A stretch of DNA of 64,000 bases, taken from Microbulbifer rhizosphaerae (GTDB taxonomy: Bacteria; Pseudomonadota; Gammaproteobacteria; Pseudomonadales; Cellvibrionaceae). Made by a program: the position numbers and the translations under genes. Under the pieces are notes generated by a model. It worked only from the letters and a program-made list of their open reading frames with translations. It searched no databases and was not told where the DNA came from. The stretch is taken from positions 62,001 through 126,000 of the forward strand of contig NZ_JACHWZ010000003.1 of NCBI RefSeq assembly GCF_014191725.1, given 5' to 3'. This document shows positions 48,166-58,510 of the stretch, piece after piece. How positions within the stretch are numbered: position 1 is the stretch's first letter; each line of letters begins with the position of its first letter.

Positions 48166-48285
48166 GGGCGAAGCTCGTGTTCGCCCTTGTCTTTGGACCC
48201 CTGAGGATCGAACCCTGTAGCCAGCTTCGTGGCGGTCCTGCTACCTGGGCTTCGCATTTAGAAACTAGTGCTTGTTCGCCCCTAC
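48162..48285. repeat. GTAGGGGCGAA palindrome
   Basis: GTAGGGGCGAA and TTCGCCCCTAC bound a 124-base element between convergent genes. It is related in layout to the TGTAGGAGC family but has different arms. Its first TAG ends the 5'-nucleotidase gene. Confidence 0.7.
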
Positions 48286-48292
48286 AGGGTTT

Positions 48293-48997
48293 TCAAAAGG
48301 CCCGATCATTGAATTCCGGATTGTACTGGCGGAAATAGGCGGCCAGCGATTGATGGGGCTCCACCTGAAACTGCTCGCCGGTCAGCTCTGCGCCTAGGAT
48401 ACGGTCCAGTCGGAACAACCGGTGGTCGCCGCGCAGCCGGCACCAGGCAAGGAGTGTCCAGGCTGCCCCCCAGTAAATCAGCCCCAGGGGATTGCAGTGC
48501 CGTTGAGAGCGATTTCCCTGTTCATCCTCGTAGTCCAGCCATAACATCTCCCGGGCTTTGACTGCCTGGCGAATCAGCGCGCCGAAGCGGGCCTTCTCGC
48601 GGCGGTGCAGGTCCGGGACCAGAAGGGTAGCCCGCTGGAGGTCCTGTTCCTGAATCACCCTGTCCGGCAGTACCGAGCGGATCTTGTGCAGTGCCGAATC
48701 CGCGGCGCTGCCGATATCCTCATCGCCCCAGCCCTGCACCATGCGTACGCCCAGCAGCAGTGCCTCCAGTTCCTCCTCGCTGAACATCAGCGGCGGGATA
48801 AACGATCCCCGCCGCAGCCGATAGCCGACACCCGCCTCTCCCTCCACCGGCACACCGGACAGCACCAGCGACTGCATGTCCCGGTAGAGAGTCCGCTCCG
48901 ATACTCCCAGCCGCTCCGCCAGGGCGCGGGCGGTAATGGCGGAACGGCGGGCGCGCAGCAGAGTCAGCAGTTGCAACAGTCGTTCGGATTTTTTCAT
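48293..48997 (-). CDS. YafY-family HTH/WYL transcriptional regulator
   Basis: 234 aa. DeoR-type winged HTH at the N-terminus (RLLQLLTLLRARRSAITARALAERLGVSERTLYRDMQSL), then a WYL-like ligand domain (LWLDYEDEQGNRSQRHCNPLGLIYWGAAWTLLAWCRLR). Such proteins usually control a nearby or divergent gene; the VOC protein gene upstream, on the same strand about 70 bases away, is a candidate. Ligand unknown. Confidence 0.88.
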   Translation of the reverse strand: MKKSERLLQLLTLLRARRSAITARALAERLGVSERTLYRDMQSLVLSGVPVEGEAGVGYRLRRGSFIPPLMFSEEELEALLLGVRMVQGWGDEDIGSAADSALHKIRSVLPDRVIQEQDLQRATLLVPDLHRREKARFGALIRQAVKAREMLWLDYEDEQGNRSQRHCNPLGLIYWGAAWTLLAWCRLRGDHRLFRLDRILGAELTGEQFQVEPHQSLAAYFRQYNPEFNDRAF

Positions 48998-49068
48998 CGG
49001 GGCGGGGCCGTGCGGATCTTTCGCAAAACGATACCGGAAAGTCCGGCCCCCCGACAGGCGCCCGGGAA

Positions 49069-49488
49069 TCAGCCGTGGGAGGCGGCTTTGCTCTCATCCC
49101 AATGCATGGCCTCTATTTTGTGCCCGTCCAGATCGCGTACGAAGCAGCCATAGTAGGCTTCTCCGTACTGTGGGCGGGGACCGGGTTCGCCCTCGTCGGT
49201 GGCGCCAGCGTCCAGGGCGGCGCCGTAGAAGGCATCCACCAGCTCCGGGCTATCGGCCAGGAAGGCAAAGTGCACACCGTTGCCCACGCTGGCCTCTCCG
49301 CCGTTGTGGGGCGGGTGTACCCAGAATTCGGGGAAAACCTTGCCATAGGCGACAGCCTCGGGAAAATCCAGCACCCTCTGCACTCCCAGTGTCCCAAACA
49401 CTTTGTCGTAGAATGCCGTGGCTTCGGTGAAGCGGTTGGTTCCGATGGACACATGGCTCATCATGGAGGGGTTTTCGGTCTGGTTCAT
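49069..49488 (-). CDS. VOC-superfamily (glyoxalase/dioxygenase fold) protein
   Basis: 139 aa with paired beta-alpha-beta-beta-beta halves. It opens MMSHVSIGTNRFTEATAFYDKVFGTLG, then NGVHFAFLADSPELVDAFYGAAL and YGCFVRDLDGHKIEAM, typical of small lactoylglutathione-lyase-like proteins. His in MSHVSIG and Glu in KIEAM are plausible metal ligands. Substrate unknown. The ATG at 49488 has TTGGAG 6 bases upstream; a TTG four codons earlier also fits. Confidence 0.85.
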   Translation of the reverse strand: MNQTENPSMMSHVSIGTNRFTEATAFYDKVFGTLGVQRVLDFPEAVAYGKVFPEFWVHPPHNGGEASVGNGVHFAFLADSPELVDAFYGAALDAGATDEGEPGPRPQYGEAYYGCFVRDLDGHKIEAMHWDESKAASHG

Positions 49489-49649
49489 GGAGATCTCCAA
49501 TTGGTTGACGAAGATCGCCAGGGTAAAAGAGCCTGACTGTCAGCTTGTGTCAGTAGCCTCGCCGCGAGAGGAAAATGGGTTCGGTTCACATTCCCACCTT
49601 TGAGTGATTGGCTCTCGTAAGGTTTGGCTGCTATTCTTTTCTCGCATAA

Positions 49650-50696
<1,047 letters not shown>

Positions 50697-50718
50697 ATCA
50701 ACTGCCCGCGACCAATAA

Positions 50719-51000
50719 TCAATTGGTCATTGGCTCCAGTACTTCCTTGGCGAACTTGAAATACACGGTGTAGATCTGCGGTTCCGCATCTTCGTTTTCC
50801 ACCAGGAAGAAAGGGGCGCGGCTCACATTGTGCTCTCTCGCCACCTGCATGCCCGGGCTCTCTGAATCGCGCTCGTCGGCGATCAGGGTCTCATCGATAA
50901 AACGCAGCTGATCGTTCTGCTCCAGTCTCTCTTCCACATCCCGGCACTTGGCGCAAGGGGAGCCGTCGACGAGGATTTTCTTGACCAGGGTTATTTTCAC
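50719..51000 (-). CDS. Small glutaredoxin/thioredoxin-fold protein with CxxC
   Basis: 93 aa. It starts KITLVKKILVDGSPCAKCRDVEERL, a beta strand followed by a CAKC redox motif, and has VSRAPFFLVEN, the cis-Pro strand of thioredoxin folds. This suggests a cytoplasmic disulfide reductase or electron carrier; partner unknown. GTG 51000 has AAGGAA upstream and gives a compact domain; the frame is open further but non-conserved. It is convergent with cysB, 22 bases apart, with a GACCAAT/ATTGGTC inverted repeat at 50710-50728. Confidence 0.75.
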   Translation of the reverse strand: MKITLVKKILVDGSPCAKCRDVEERLEQNDQLRFIDETLIADERDSESPGMQVAREHNVSRAPFFLVENEDAEPQIYTVYFKFAKEVLEPMTN

Positions 51001-51130
51001 TTCAGATTCCTTGTTATTCCGAGATCCGGAGTTTTTCCGGGGTGGCGCAAAATCTAGCAGAGCGTCTAATAACTTTGAAATATCAATAGTGGATAGGTTT
51101 ATAACTTTTGAGCGTGAGAAAACTCTCCCC

Positions 51131-51208
51131 TGTAGGAGCGGCCGCTGGCCGCGATCAGAATCCCAGCGCACACTGAAAGATCGATCGCGGCCAGCGGCCG
51201 CTCCTACA
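51131..51208. repeat. REP-like TGTAGGAGC palindrome upstream of the CxxC gene
   Basis: TGTAGGAGCGGCCGCTGGCC and GGCCAGCGGCCGCTCCTACA are perfectly complementary over 20 bases, with inner GCGATC / GATCGC. It is the most symmetric copy in the window and ends 9 bases from the pabB stop. Confidence 0.9.
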
Positions 51209-51216
51209 ACGGGCAG

Positions 51217-52548
51217 TCAGGCAAGAAACTGCTCTGCCGTTTCCAACAACAACCGGACTTTGTTCAGGCACTCCTCATGCTCCGCCGCCGGATCGGAATC
51301 CGCCACTATGCCACCGCCGGCGGCGCAGGTAAGCCGGCCCCCGGCGGCAGTGAAAGTGCGGATGGAGATGTTGCTGTCCGCACGTCCACAGCTGCTGATG
51401 TAGCTGACGCTGCCACAGTAGACGCCGCGGGGGCTGAGTTCCAGCTCGCGGATGACCTCCATCGCCCGCCGCTTGGGCGCGCCAGTAATGGAGCCGCCGG
51501 GGAAGCAGGCTGCGAGCAGCTCCGCAAAGCTGCGCCCCTCCGGCAGGCGCCCGGTCACAGTGCTCACCAAGTGATGAACATTGGCGAAACTGGCCAGCTC
51601 GAACAGTTTCGGAACCCGCACACTGCCGCGCTCGCACAGTTTGCCCAAGTCGTTGCGCAACAGGTCCACGATCATCAGGTTTTCCGCCCGGTCCTTGGCG
51701 CTGTGTTGCAGCGCATTCGCCAGCCGGGTGTCTACCTCAGGGTCATCCGCCCGGGGGGCCGTGCCCTTGATAGGCTCGGTCTGCAGGTCGCCGCCATCGG
51801 CGCGGATAAAGCGCTCCGGGGAGAGGCTCAACAGGCTGCCCTGGGGCAGTTCCAGATAGGCGGAGAAGGGGCCGGCGGCCCGCTGGCGCAGCGCCAGATA
51901 GGCGGTCAGGGGGTCGCCTTCATAGCCGGCGGAGAAGCGCTGGGTAAAGTTGGCCTGGTAGATATCACCGGCGCGGATATAGTCGAGAATTTTCCCGATA
52001 CGATCCCGATATTCCCGAGAGGAAAATTCATGGGTGAAGCGCGACAGCAGACGAAATGATTCCGTGCGCGGCTCTGTCTGCCAGCGCACCGCGGTAAACC
52101 GGGCGACCAGGTCGCGTTTCTGTATCTGGGTGCAGGCGGGGTGGAACACCAGGTGGCTGGCGCACAGCTGGTGGTCGACGATCAGGGCCCAGGTGTAGAG
52201 CCCGAAAAAACCCGCCGGCAGGTCCGCGGCACGAGGGTCGATGTCGAGGTGGTTTCCCTCACCTCCCAGTTCGTAGCCGGCGTAGCCGATGGCACCGCCG
52301 CAAAAGGGCAGTTGTCCGTCGCTCTCCTGGGGGCAGAGTTCGCACAGCAGGTCATCCAAGTGGGCGAAGGGTTCCGGGCTGTCCGCCTGCAGTTGCAGGG
52401 TCTGCACCGGATCTGCGCTGATGATGTCGAAGCGCCCGCCATATGCCAGCGGCCGGCCACTGTCCAGCCAAACCGGCGCGGGGAGGTCCGCGACCGCCTG
52501 AAAGGCCACCGGGGTGTTGACGGAATAGGGCAGGGAGACGATTTGCAT
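51217..52548 (-). CDS. pabB: Aminodeoxychorismate synthase component I
   Basis: Converts chorismate with ammonia (from PabA) to aminodeoxychorismate for folate. Chorismate-binding fold of 443 aa; the PIKGTAPR motif with Lys separates PabB from anthranilate synthase, which has PIAGT. HSAKDRAENLMIVDLLRNDLGK, SFANVHHLVSTV and FPGGSITGAPKRRAMEVI follow in family order. PabC is at 12158-12928; no pabA is in the window. Confidence 0.95.
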   Translation of the reverse strand: MQIVSLPYSVNTPVAFQAVADLPAPVWLDSGRPLAYGGRFDIISADPVQTLQLQADSPEPFAHLDDLLCELCPQESDGQLPFCGGAIGYAGYELGGEGNHLDIDPRAADLPAGFFGLYTWALIVDHQLCASHLVFHPACTQIQKRDLVARFTAVRWQTEPRTESFRLLSRFTHEFSSREYRDRIGKILDYIRAGDIYQANFTQRFSAGYEGDPLTAYLALRQRAAGPFSAYLELPQGSLLSLSPERFIRADGGDLQTEPIKGTAPRADDPEVDTRLANALQHSAKDRAENLMIVDLLRNDLGKLCERGSVRVPKLFELASFANVHHLVSTVTGRLPEGRSFAELLAACFPGGSITGAPKRRAMEVIRELELSPRGVYCGSVSYISSCGRADSNISIRTFTAAGGRLTCAAGGGIVADSDPAAEHEECLNKVRLLLETAEQFLA

Positions 52549-52643
52549 CTTAGAGGACAGATACCTGACTACGGAAAACGGCGCACATTAGCGTAAACCG
52601 GGTGTGGCGACCACCCTATCTGTCTTCTGGCGTCCGGCCTCTG

Positions 52644-53471
52644 TCAACTAATACGGCGCTCAATACCCGCCTGGGACATCAACCGCGTGGCCAGTTCCTC
52701 CACCGACAGCTGTGTGGCGTTGAGGAAGGGCACCTGGGCGCGGCGCAGCATCTGCTCCACCTGGCGCACCTCAAATTCGCACTGTTCCAATGAAGCGTAG
52801 CGGCTGTTGGCGCGGCGTTCCTGGCGAATACTCATCAGTCGCCACGGGTCGATGGTGAGCCCGAACAGCTTGTCGCGGTAGGGCCGCAGGATCTTCGGCA
52901 GGGCAGTGGAATCCATATCTTCTTCGGTGATGGGGTAGTTGGCTGCGCGCAGGCCGAACTGTAGAGCCAGATAGAGGCAGGTGGGCGTCTTGCCGGAGCG
53001 GGAGACGCCCACCAGGATGATGTCCGCCCGCTCGAACTCCCGCACCCGGCGGCCGTCGTCATTATCCATGGCGAAGTGCACCGCCTCGATGCGCTCGCTG
53101 TAGCGGCGGTCGTCGGCGATGCCGTGGGAGATATTCACCGTCTGCGCCGGATCGCGGCCGAAGAGGTTCGCCAGCGGCGTGAGGTAGCTCTCGAACACAT
53201 CCAGCATCAGCGCCGGGCTGCGGTGCAGCTGTCGGCGGATTTCGTCGGAGACGATGCTGGTGATAATTACCGGCTGCAGACCAGATTCCATGGACGCCCG
53301 CTCAATCCGCTCCAGCACCAGCTGCACTTTCTCCGTGGAATCCACGTAGGGCAGGGTAACCTGTTCCACCTGCTGGTCGCGAAACTGGGCCAGCAGGCTG
53401 TGGCCGATAGCCTCCACCGTGAGGCCGGTGCCGTCGGATATAAAGAATGCGGTGCGTTTATCTTGTGCCAT
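52644..53471 (-). CDS. ppsR: PEP synthetase regulatory protein (bifunctional kinase/pyrophosphorylase)
   Basis: ADP-dependent kinase and Pi-dependent pyrophosphorylase that switches PpsA off and on through its catalytic-His neighbour threonine. 275 aa (DUF299 family): AFFISDGTGLTVEAIGHSLL at the start, the P-loop GVSRSGKTPTCLYLALQFG, and NYPITEEDM. ATG 53471 begins MAQDKRT. It is divergent from ppsA, the common arrangement. Confidence 0.95.
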   Translation of the reverse strand: MAQDKRTAFFISDGTGLTVEAIGHSLLAQFRDQQVEQVTLPYVDSTEKVQLVLERIERASMESGLQPVIITSIVSDEIRRQLHRSPALMLDVFESYLTPLANLFGRDPAQTVNISHGIADDRRYSERIEAVHFAMDNDDGRRVREFERADIILVGVSRSGKTPTCLYLALQFGLRAANYPITEEDMDSTALPKILRPYRDKLFGLTIDPWRLMSIRQERRANSRYASLEQCEFEVRQVEQMLRRAQVPFLNATQLSVEELATRLMSQAGIERRIS

Positions 53472-53541
53472 AGAGGTATCGCGATGTTCTGGTTGGTACA
53501 TCCTACAGGTTTTTCGGCCTGAATTTTCCGGAAACCGTTTT

Positions 53542-53558
53542 TTGTAGAAAATTTACAA
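53542..53558. promoter_or_regulatory. TTGTA-N7-TACAA palindrome and ppsA promoter zone
   Basis: TTGTA (53542-53546) and TACAA (53554-53558) form a symmetrical 17-base site between ppsR and ppsA. Downstream, TATAAT (53604-53609) is a good ppsA -10, giving a leader of about 30 bases. An operator for a carbon-flux regulator is plausible. Confidence 0.4.
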
Positions 53559-53644
53559 CATATTCGGCGATTTTTGCGGGGTATTTTTTACAAAACCCAT
53601 CCTTATAATCGGCGGCCTCAAATCCTGCTGCAGAGGGCGCGCTC

Positions 53645-56008
53645 TTGACGAACTTCACTATCGAATTCGCACAACTGGGTATGGGGGATGTCGACAAGGT
53701 CGGCGGCAAGAACGCTTCCCTCGGGGAGATGATCTCCTCACTGGCGAGCGCCGGGGTCAGCGTTCCCGGGGGCTTTGCCACCACCGCGGACGCCTTCCGC
53801 ACCTTTCTCGCTCACCAGGGGCTCGAACAGCGCATCGCCGGGCGCCTGGCGGAGCTGGACGTGGAGGACGTGACCGCGCTGACCCGGTCCGGCGGGGAGA
53901 TCCGCCAATGGATACTGGATACTCCCTTCCCCGAGCAACTGGAGAGGGAGATCCACGAGGGCTACGAGGCCCTGGGCGGCGGCGAGACTGCGGTTGCCGT
54001 GCGATCCTCGGCCACCGCCGAGGACCTGCCAGACGCCTCCTTCGCCGGCCAACAGGAGACCTTCCTGAACATCCGCGGCATAGACGCCGTGCTGCAGGCG
54101 GTCAAGGAGGTGTTCGCCTCCCTCTACAACGACCGCGCCATTGCCTACCGGGTGCACACCGGCTATATGCACGACGGTGTGGCCCTTTCCGCGGGCGTGC
54201 AGCATATGGTTCGCAGCGAGACGGGTGCGTCCGGTGTGATGTTCACCCTGGACACCGAGAGCGGCTTCCGCGATGTAATTTTCATTACCGCAGCCTACGG
54301 TCTGGGAGAGACCGTGGTTCAGGGTGCGGTCAACCCGGACGAGTTCTACCTGTACAAGCCGGCAGTGGATGCCGGCCGCCCGGCGATCCTGCGCCGCAAC
54401 CGCGGCAGCAAGGCGATCAAGATGATCTACGACGAGAGCGGCGACTGCGGGCGCTCGGTGAAGACCGTAGAGGTACCGGAGGAGGAGCGGCTGACTTTCG
54501 CCCTGACCGATGAGGAGCTTACCCGGCTGGCGCTGCAGGCGCGCAGGATCGAGGAACACTACGGCCGACCGATGGATATCGAGTGGGCCAAGGACGGCGA
54601 TACCGGCGAGCTGTTTATCGTCCAGGCCCGCCCCGAGACTGTGCGCTCCCGCGACCAGGGGACCAGTGTCGAACGCTATCACCTGCGCGAGCGGGGGGAA
54701 ATTCTGTGCGAGGGCCGCGCCATCGGCCAGCGCATCGGCGCGGGCAACGTGCGCGTGCTGGAATCTGTCGCAGACATGGCGGCGATGCAGGACGGCGAAG
54801 TACTGGTCACCGATATGACCGACCCGGACTGGGAGCCGGTGCTGAAAAAGGCCAGTGCGATCGTCACCAATCGCGGGGGACGCACCTGCCATGCGGCGAT
54901 TATCGCCCGTGAGTTGGGTATCCCCGCGGTGGTCGGCTGCGGCGACGCCACCGAGCTGCTGAAGAGCGGCACTCCGGTGACCGTTTCCTGCGCCGAGGGG
55001 GATACCGGCTTCGTGATGGCCGGCGAACTGAACTTCGAACGCGAGCAGACCGAAGTCAGCGACATGCCGGAGCTGCCATTCAAAATCATGCTCAATGTGG
55101 GCAACCCCGATCGCGCCTTTGCCTTCAGCCACCTGCCCAACCAGGGCGTCGGCCTGGCGCGACTGGAATTTATCCTGAACCGCATGATCGGAATTCACCC
55201 CAAGGCATTGCTTGAGCTCGACCGCCTGCCGGCGGAGCTGCAAAAAAATATCCGCGAGCGCATCGGCGGCTACGCCTCTCCTGAAGACTTTATCGTCGAG
55301 AAACTGGTGGAGGGCATCGCCACCCTGGCCGCGGCCTTCGCGCCGGAGCGGGTGATCGTGCGCCTGTCGGATTTCAAGTCCAACGAGTACGCGCACCTGG
55401 TGGGCGGACAACTGTACGAACCCAGCGAGGAAAACCCCATGCTGGGCTTTCGCGGCGCAGCACGCTACCGTTCGAAGGATTTCCGTCCGTGCTTCGCACT
55501 GGAGTGTCGCGCACTGAAAAAAGTGCGCGACGAGATGGGTCTCACCAATGTGGAAATCATGGTGCCCTTCGTGCGCACACCGGGCGAGGCCCAGGAGGTG
55601 ATCGGCCTGCTGGCGCAGAACGGTCTGGTGCGCGGGGAGGATGGGCTCAAAATCATCATGATGTGCGAACTGCCCTCCAACGCACTGCTCGCAGAAGAAT
55701 TCCTGCAATACTTTGACGGTTTCTCCATCGGTTCCAACGATCTGACCCAGCTGACCCTGGGTCTGGACCGGGACTCGGGCCTGGTGGCGGATCTATTCGA
55801 CGAACGCAATCCCGCGGTCAAGCTGCTGTTGTCCAGGGCGATTCAGGCCTGCAAGAAGGCGGGCAAGTATGTGGGTATCTGCGGCCAGGGGCCGTCGGAT
55901 CACAAGGATTTTGCCCGCTGGCTGATGGAGGAGGGCATAGACAGCGTTTCCCTCAACCCCGATACCGCTGTGGACACTTGGCTATTTTTGGCCAACCAGG
56001 GAGACTGA
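53645..56008 (+). CDS. ppsA: Phosphoenolpyruvate synthase
   Basis: Makes PEP from pyruvate and ATP for gluconeogenesis, 787 aa. N-terminal ATP-grasp domain ([35 protein letters not shown]), the swivelling phosphohistidine domain [17 protein letters not shown] (His416, with the PpsR-regulated Thr414 beside it), and the PEP/pyruvate TIM barrel ending in [13 protein letters not shown] (Cys746). TTG start at 53645. It is divergent from its regulator ppsR and closed by a strong terminator. Confidence 0.97.
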   Translation: MTNFTIEFAQLGMGDVDKVGGKNASLGEMISSLASAGVSVPGGFATTADAFRTFLAHQGLEQRIAGRLAELDVEDVTALTRSGGEIRQWILDTPFPEQLEREIHEGYEALGGGETAVAVRSSATAEDLPDASFAGQQETFLNIRGIDAVLQAVKEVFASLYNDRAIAYRVHTGYMHDGVALSAGVQHMVRSETGASGVMFTLDTESGFRDVIFITAAYGLGETVVQGAVNPDEFYLYKPAVDAGRPAILRRNRGSKAIKMIYDESGDCGRSVKTVEVPEEERLTFALTDEELTRLALQARRIEEHYGRPMDIEWAKDGDTGELFIVQARPETVRSRDQGTSVERYHLRERGEILCEGRAIGQRIGAGNVRVLESVADMAAMQDGEVLVTDMTDPDWEPVLKKASAIVTNRGGRTCHAAIIARELGIPAVVGCGDATELLKSGTPVTVSCAEGDTGFVMAGELNFEREQTEVSDMPELPFKIMLNVGNPDRAFAFSHLPNQGVGLARLEFILNRMIGIHPKALLELDRLPAELQKNIRERIGGYASPEDFIVEKLVEGIATLAAAFAPERVIVRLSDFKSNEYAHLVGGQLYEPSEENPMLGFRGAARYRSKDFRPCFALECRALKKVRDEMGLTNVEIMVPFVRTPGEAQEVIGLLAQNGLVRGEDGLKIIMMCELPSNALLAEEFLQYFDGFSIGSNDLTQLTLGLDRDSGLVADLFDERNPAVKLLLSRAIQACKKAGKYVGICGQGPSDHKDFARWLMEEGIDSVSLNPDTAVDTWLFLANQGD

Positions 56009-56017
56009 TAATTTGCG

Positions 56018-56051
56018 AAAGGCGGCCACAGGAGGCCGCCTTTCTGTTTTT
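56018..56051 (+). terminator. Intrinsic terminator of ppsA
   Basis: AAAGGCGGCC and GGCCGCCTTT pair around ACAGGA, followed by CTGTTTTT. Confidence 0.92.
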
Positions 56052-56320
56052 GCGACGCCTGGATTTTCATACTAAGTTCAGGCGCAATTCCGCTAACTCC
56101 CGCCACTGAGAGAATAATTCAATCTAAATAATCCCACCTCTCGCAATAGAATCCGGATAGTGCCATCACGGTGCAAAGCCCGGAAATTATGTTGCGCAAT
56201 TTGCTGAAAATGGATTGACCACGCTTGTGAATCTCCGGAATCGAGATTAAGGGCATCAGCACTCCAGTTGGAATGTTGCAGCTGGAGTCTGCTGCGGATA
56301 TTGCGAGAGGAGGTAGAGCT

Positions 56321-56905
56321 ATGCTCACGAACAGAAGACACACTAATCCCCTGTTCTTTCTATTCCCCAGCGGCGGCCTGGCGCTCTTTCTGGTTGCGTT
56401 GCTGGGGGCGTCTCCCGCACTGGGCAACTCACGGGGCGTCAACTGGTTTGACGACCAGGCCGCAGCCAGCTTTTCGGGATCGCCCTCAATCAAGATCAAT
56501 CTCAGCGAACAGCGTGCCTATTTCTACAAGGGCGGACGCCTTGTAGGGGTCTCCAAGGTATCCTCCGGCAAGAAGGGGTACGGCACCCGCCCCGGGCATT
56601 TTCGCGTGCTTTCCAAACACCCCAACCACCGTTCCACTGTCTACGGCAGTTTCGTGAGCGCGCGCACCGGACGGGTGGTGAAGGCAGACGTCAACACCCG
56701 CAAGCACCGCCGTCCCCCGGGCACCTATTACCGCGGCGCCAGGATGAATCACTATATTCGCTTCAATGGTGGTATCGGTATGCACGCCTCGGGGAATGTT
56801 CCGAACTATCCCGCCTCTCACGGCTGTGTGCGCATGCCGCCGCAGATGGCGCGCAAGTTTTATCGCCACGCGCGAGTGGGGACTCCGGTTAGAGTAACCT
56901 GGTAG
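56321..56905 (+). CDS. L,D-transpeptidase (YkuD domain), exported
   Basis: Periplasmic enzyme that crosslinks peptidoglycan or anchors proteins to it, 194 aa. Hydrophobic signal segment at about residues 10-35 (FFLFPSGGLALFLVALLGASPALG). YkuD domain: IKINLSEQRAYFYKGGRLV opens it, and the active site is HASGNVPNYPASHGCVRM with Cys169. ATG 56321 has GAGAGGAGG upstream; an earlier in-frame start at 56273 would only lengthen the N-terminus. No LysM or other binding domain. Confidence 0.9.
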   Translation: MLTNRRHTNPLFFLFPSGGLALFLVALLGASPALGNSRGVNWFDDQAAASFSGSPSIKINLSEQRAYFYKGGRLVGVSKVSSGKKGYGTRPGHFRVLSKHPNHRSTVYGSFVSARTGRVVKADVNTRKHRRPPGTYYRGARMNHYIRFNGGIGMHASGNVPNYPASHGCVRMPPQMARKFYRHARVGTPVRVTW

Positions 56906-56921
56906 CGAGTGACAAAACCGA

Positions 56922-56953
56922 ACCGGGTATTATCCATCGGGACAATACCCGGT
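56922..56953. terminator. Hairpin after the L,D-transpeptidase gene
   Basis: ACCGGGTATT and AATACCCGGT are perfect complements around a 12-base loop. The T-run is poor (ATTTAGC), so termination may be incomplete. Confidence 0.5.
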
Positions 56954-56975
56954 ATTTAGCTGCAAAGCACTTTTA

Positions 56976-56995
56976 TTGCGATTATTTGCGATTAT
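56976..56995. promoter_or_regulatory. Tandem TTGCGATTAT pair upstream of rraA
   Basis: TTGCGATTAT occurs twice with no gap, about 45 bases before the rraA ATG, and runs into TATGAT (a possible -10). Probably part of the rraA promoter; the duplication puts two TTGCGA words 10 bases, one helical turn, apart. Confidence 0.4.
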
Positions 56996-57039
56996 GATCC
57001 GGTGGTACTGATAACGGATAACAGAGCGGGAAAAACACC

Positions 57040-57519
57040 ATGCGTATTTCCACCCCGGATCTTTGCGACGCCCACCCGGAGCTGGTGCAGGTCGTGGAGC
57101 CGATGTTCGTCAACTACGGCGGGCGCGAATGCTTTAGCGGGCAGATAGTGACCATCAAGTGTTTCGAGGACAACTCCCTGGTTCGCGAACTGGTAACAGA
57201 GGAGGGGAGGGGCAAGGTGCTGGTGGTGGATGCCGGCGGCTCCATGCGGCGGGCCTGCCTCGGCGACCAACTGGCGGAAAAAGCCTGCGCCAGCGGCTGG
57301 GAGGGAATCCTGATGTACGGTTGTATTCGCGATGTGGATGAGATTTCTGGACTAGAGTTAGGGGTACAGGCACTGGGCAGCCACCCGATGAAAACGGAAA
57401 AGAAAGGGATCGGCGAGCGAGATGTCGCCGTGACCTTCGGCGGTGTGACCTTCACCCCCGGCGCCTACCTGTACGCGGACAATAACGGCGTAATAGTGTC
57501 TCCCCGGCCCCTCACCTGA
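57040..57519 (+). CDS. rraA: Ribonuclease E inhibitor RraA
   Basis: Trimeric ring protein that binds RNase E and its scaffold and damps mRNA decay; related folds are aldolases. 159 aa: [41 protein letters not shown] and [17 protein letters not shown] give the RraA pattern. Single gene between the L,D-transpeptidase and an EamA transporter. Its target, rne, is at 352-3270. Confidence 0.95.
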   Translation: MRISTPDLCDAHPELVQVVEPMFVNYGGRECFSGQIVTIKCFEDNSLVRELVTEEGRGKVLVVDAGGSMRRACLGDQLAEKACASGWEGILMYGCIRDVDEISGLELGVQALGSHPMKTEKKGIGERDVAVTFGGVTFTPGAYLYADNNGVIVSPRPLT

Positions 57520-57527
57520 TCCAGGTT

Positions 57528-58412
57528 TTGGCACCGGGGCTGCGCGACGCCCCAAAAATCTGGTGTAACTTGGTAGTACCGGAATCAATTGTTTACGGGC
57601 TGGTCCTGCTGTCGGCCCTGGCCCACGCCGTATGGAACGCAGTGGTCAAACACAGCGCAGAGGGGTTCCTGCAGCTGGCGATGATTCGCAGCGTCGGCCT
57701 GCTGCTCGGCGCGCTCCTCGCGACCCAGTTGCCACTGCCGGGTCCCGAGGCCCTGGGCCTGCTGCTCGGCGGCGCCGCCTTTCAGTACCTGTACTTTTTC
57801 CTGCTGACCCGCTCCTATCGCGCGCTGGACTACAGCACCGCCTACCCGGTGGCTCGCGGCGTTACACCTCTGTTGGTGGCCACGGCCGCGCTGCTGTTTC
57901 TCGACGAATCCCTGCGCCCGCTGCAGCTGACCGGCGTGCTGCTTGTGACCAGCGGGATCTTCGCGCTGATCATGAAAGAACTGCGCGTGTCCCGCTCCGG
58001 TATCCTGCTTTCCCTGGGCACCGGAGTGGCGATCACCGGCTACACAACCTTCGGTGCCGCCGGCGTGCGCACGGTGGACAATCCCCTGAGTTTTGTCGCT
58101 TGGCTGGAGATCTTTTCCGGCCTCGGTATCCTGCTTGCGGTGCTGGTCACCCAGCCGTCGCGCGGCTTCGCCTTTGCCCGCGCCAACCTGGTGCGCGGCT
58201 CCGCTTCCGGCCTGCTTGCCACCGGCGGCTTCGCCGTGGCACTGTGGGCCACCTCGGTGATGCCGGTGGCCGCGGTGGCGGCCACCCGCGAGAGCAGCAT
58301 ACTGTTCGCCTCGCTTATCTCGGTGTTCGTGCTCAACGAGCGCTTCTCCCTGCGTCGCTTGATTGCAGCGCTGATCATCTTCACCGGTATCAGCGCGCTG
58401 GCACTGGCCTGA
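57528..58412 (+). CDS. EamA/DMT-family inner-membrane transporter
   Basis: About ten membrane helices in two EamA repeats; 294 aa from TTG 57528. The start is weakly supported; TTG 57570 just before VVPESIVYGLVLLSALAHAVWNAVVKHS, the conserved beginning of helix 1, is as good. LDYSTAYPVARGVTPLLVA and the second-half VAAVAATRESSILFASLISVFVLNERF are typical for the family. Substrate unknown: metabolite or amino-acid export is usual. It begins 8 bases after rraA, so the two may be cotranscribed. Confidence 0.87.
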   Translation: MAPGLRDAPKIWCNLVVPESIVYGLVLLSALAHAVWNAVVKHSAEGFLQLAMIRSVGLLLGALLATQLPLPGPEALGLLLGGAAFQYLYFFLLTRSYRALDYSTAYPVARGVTPLLVATAALLFLDESLRPLQLTGVLLVTSGIFALIMKELRVSRSGILLSLGTGVAITGYTTFGAAGVRTVDNPLSFVAWLEIFSGLGILLAVLVTQPSRGFAFARANLVRGSASGLLATGGFAVALWATSVMPVAAVAATRESSILFASLISVFVLNERFSLRRLIAALIIFTGISALALA

Positions 58413-58510
58413 GAGCGTCACCTATCATTTACTCGGGATTCCCCGGAGCGGATGGCCTTTGCGGGTTTGCAGGAGCCTGCTGAAAGGCGAAGAAATACAC
58501 GGATGACAAT

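Noticed and set aside
53738..55708. A 656-codon minus-strand frame opposite ppsA
   Set aside because: ppsA on the plus strand is fully conserved across the whole stretch; the antisense frame is a composition artefact.
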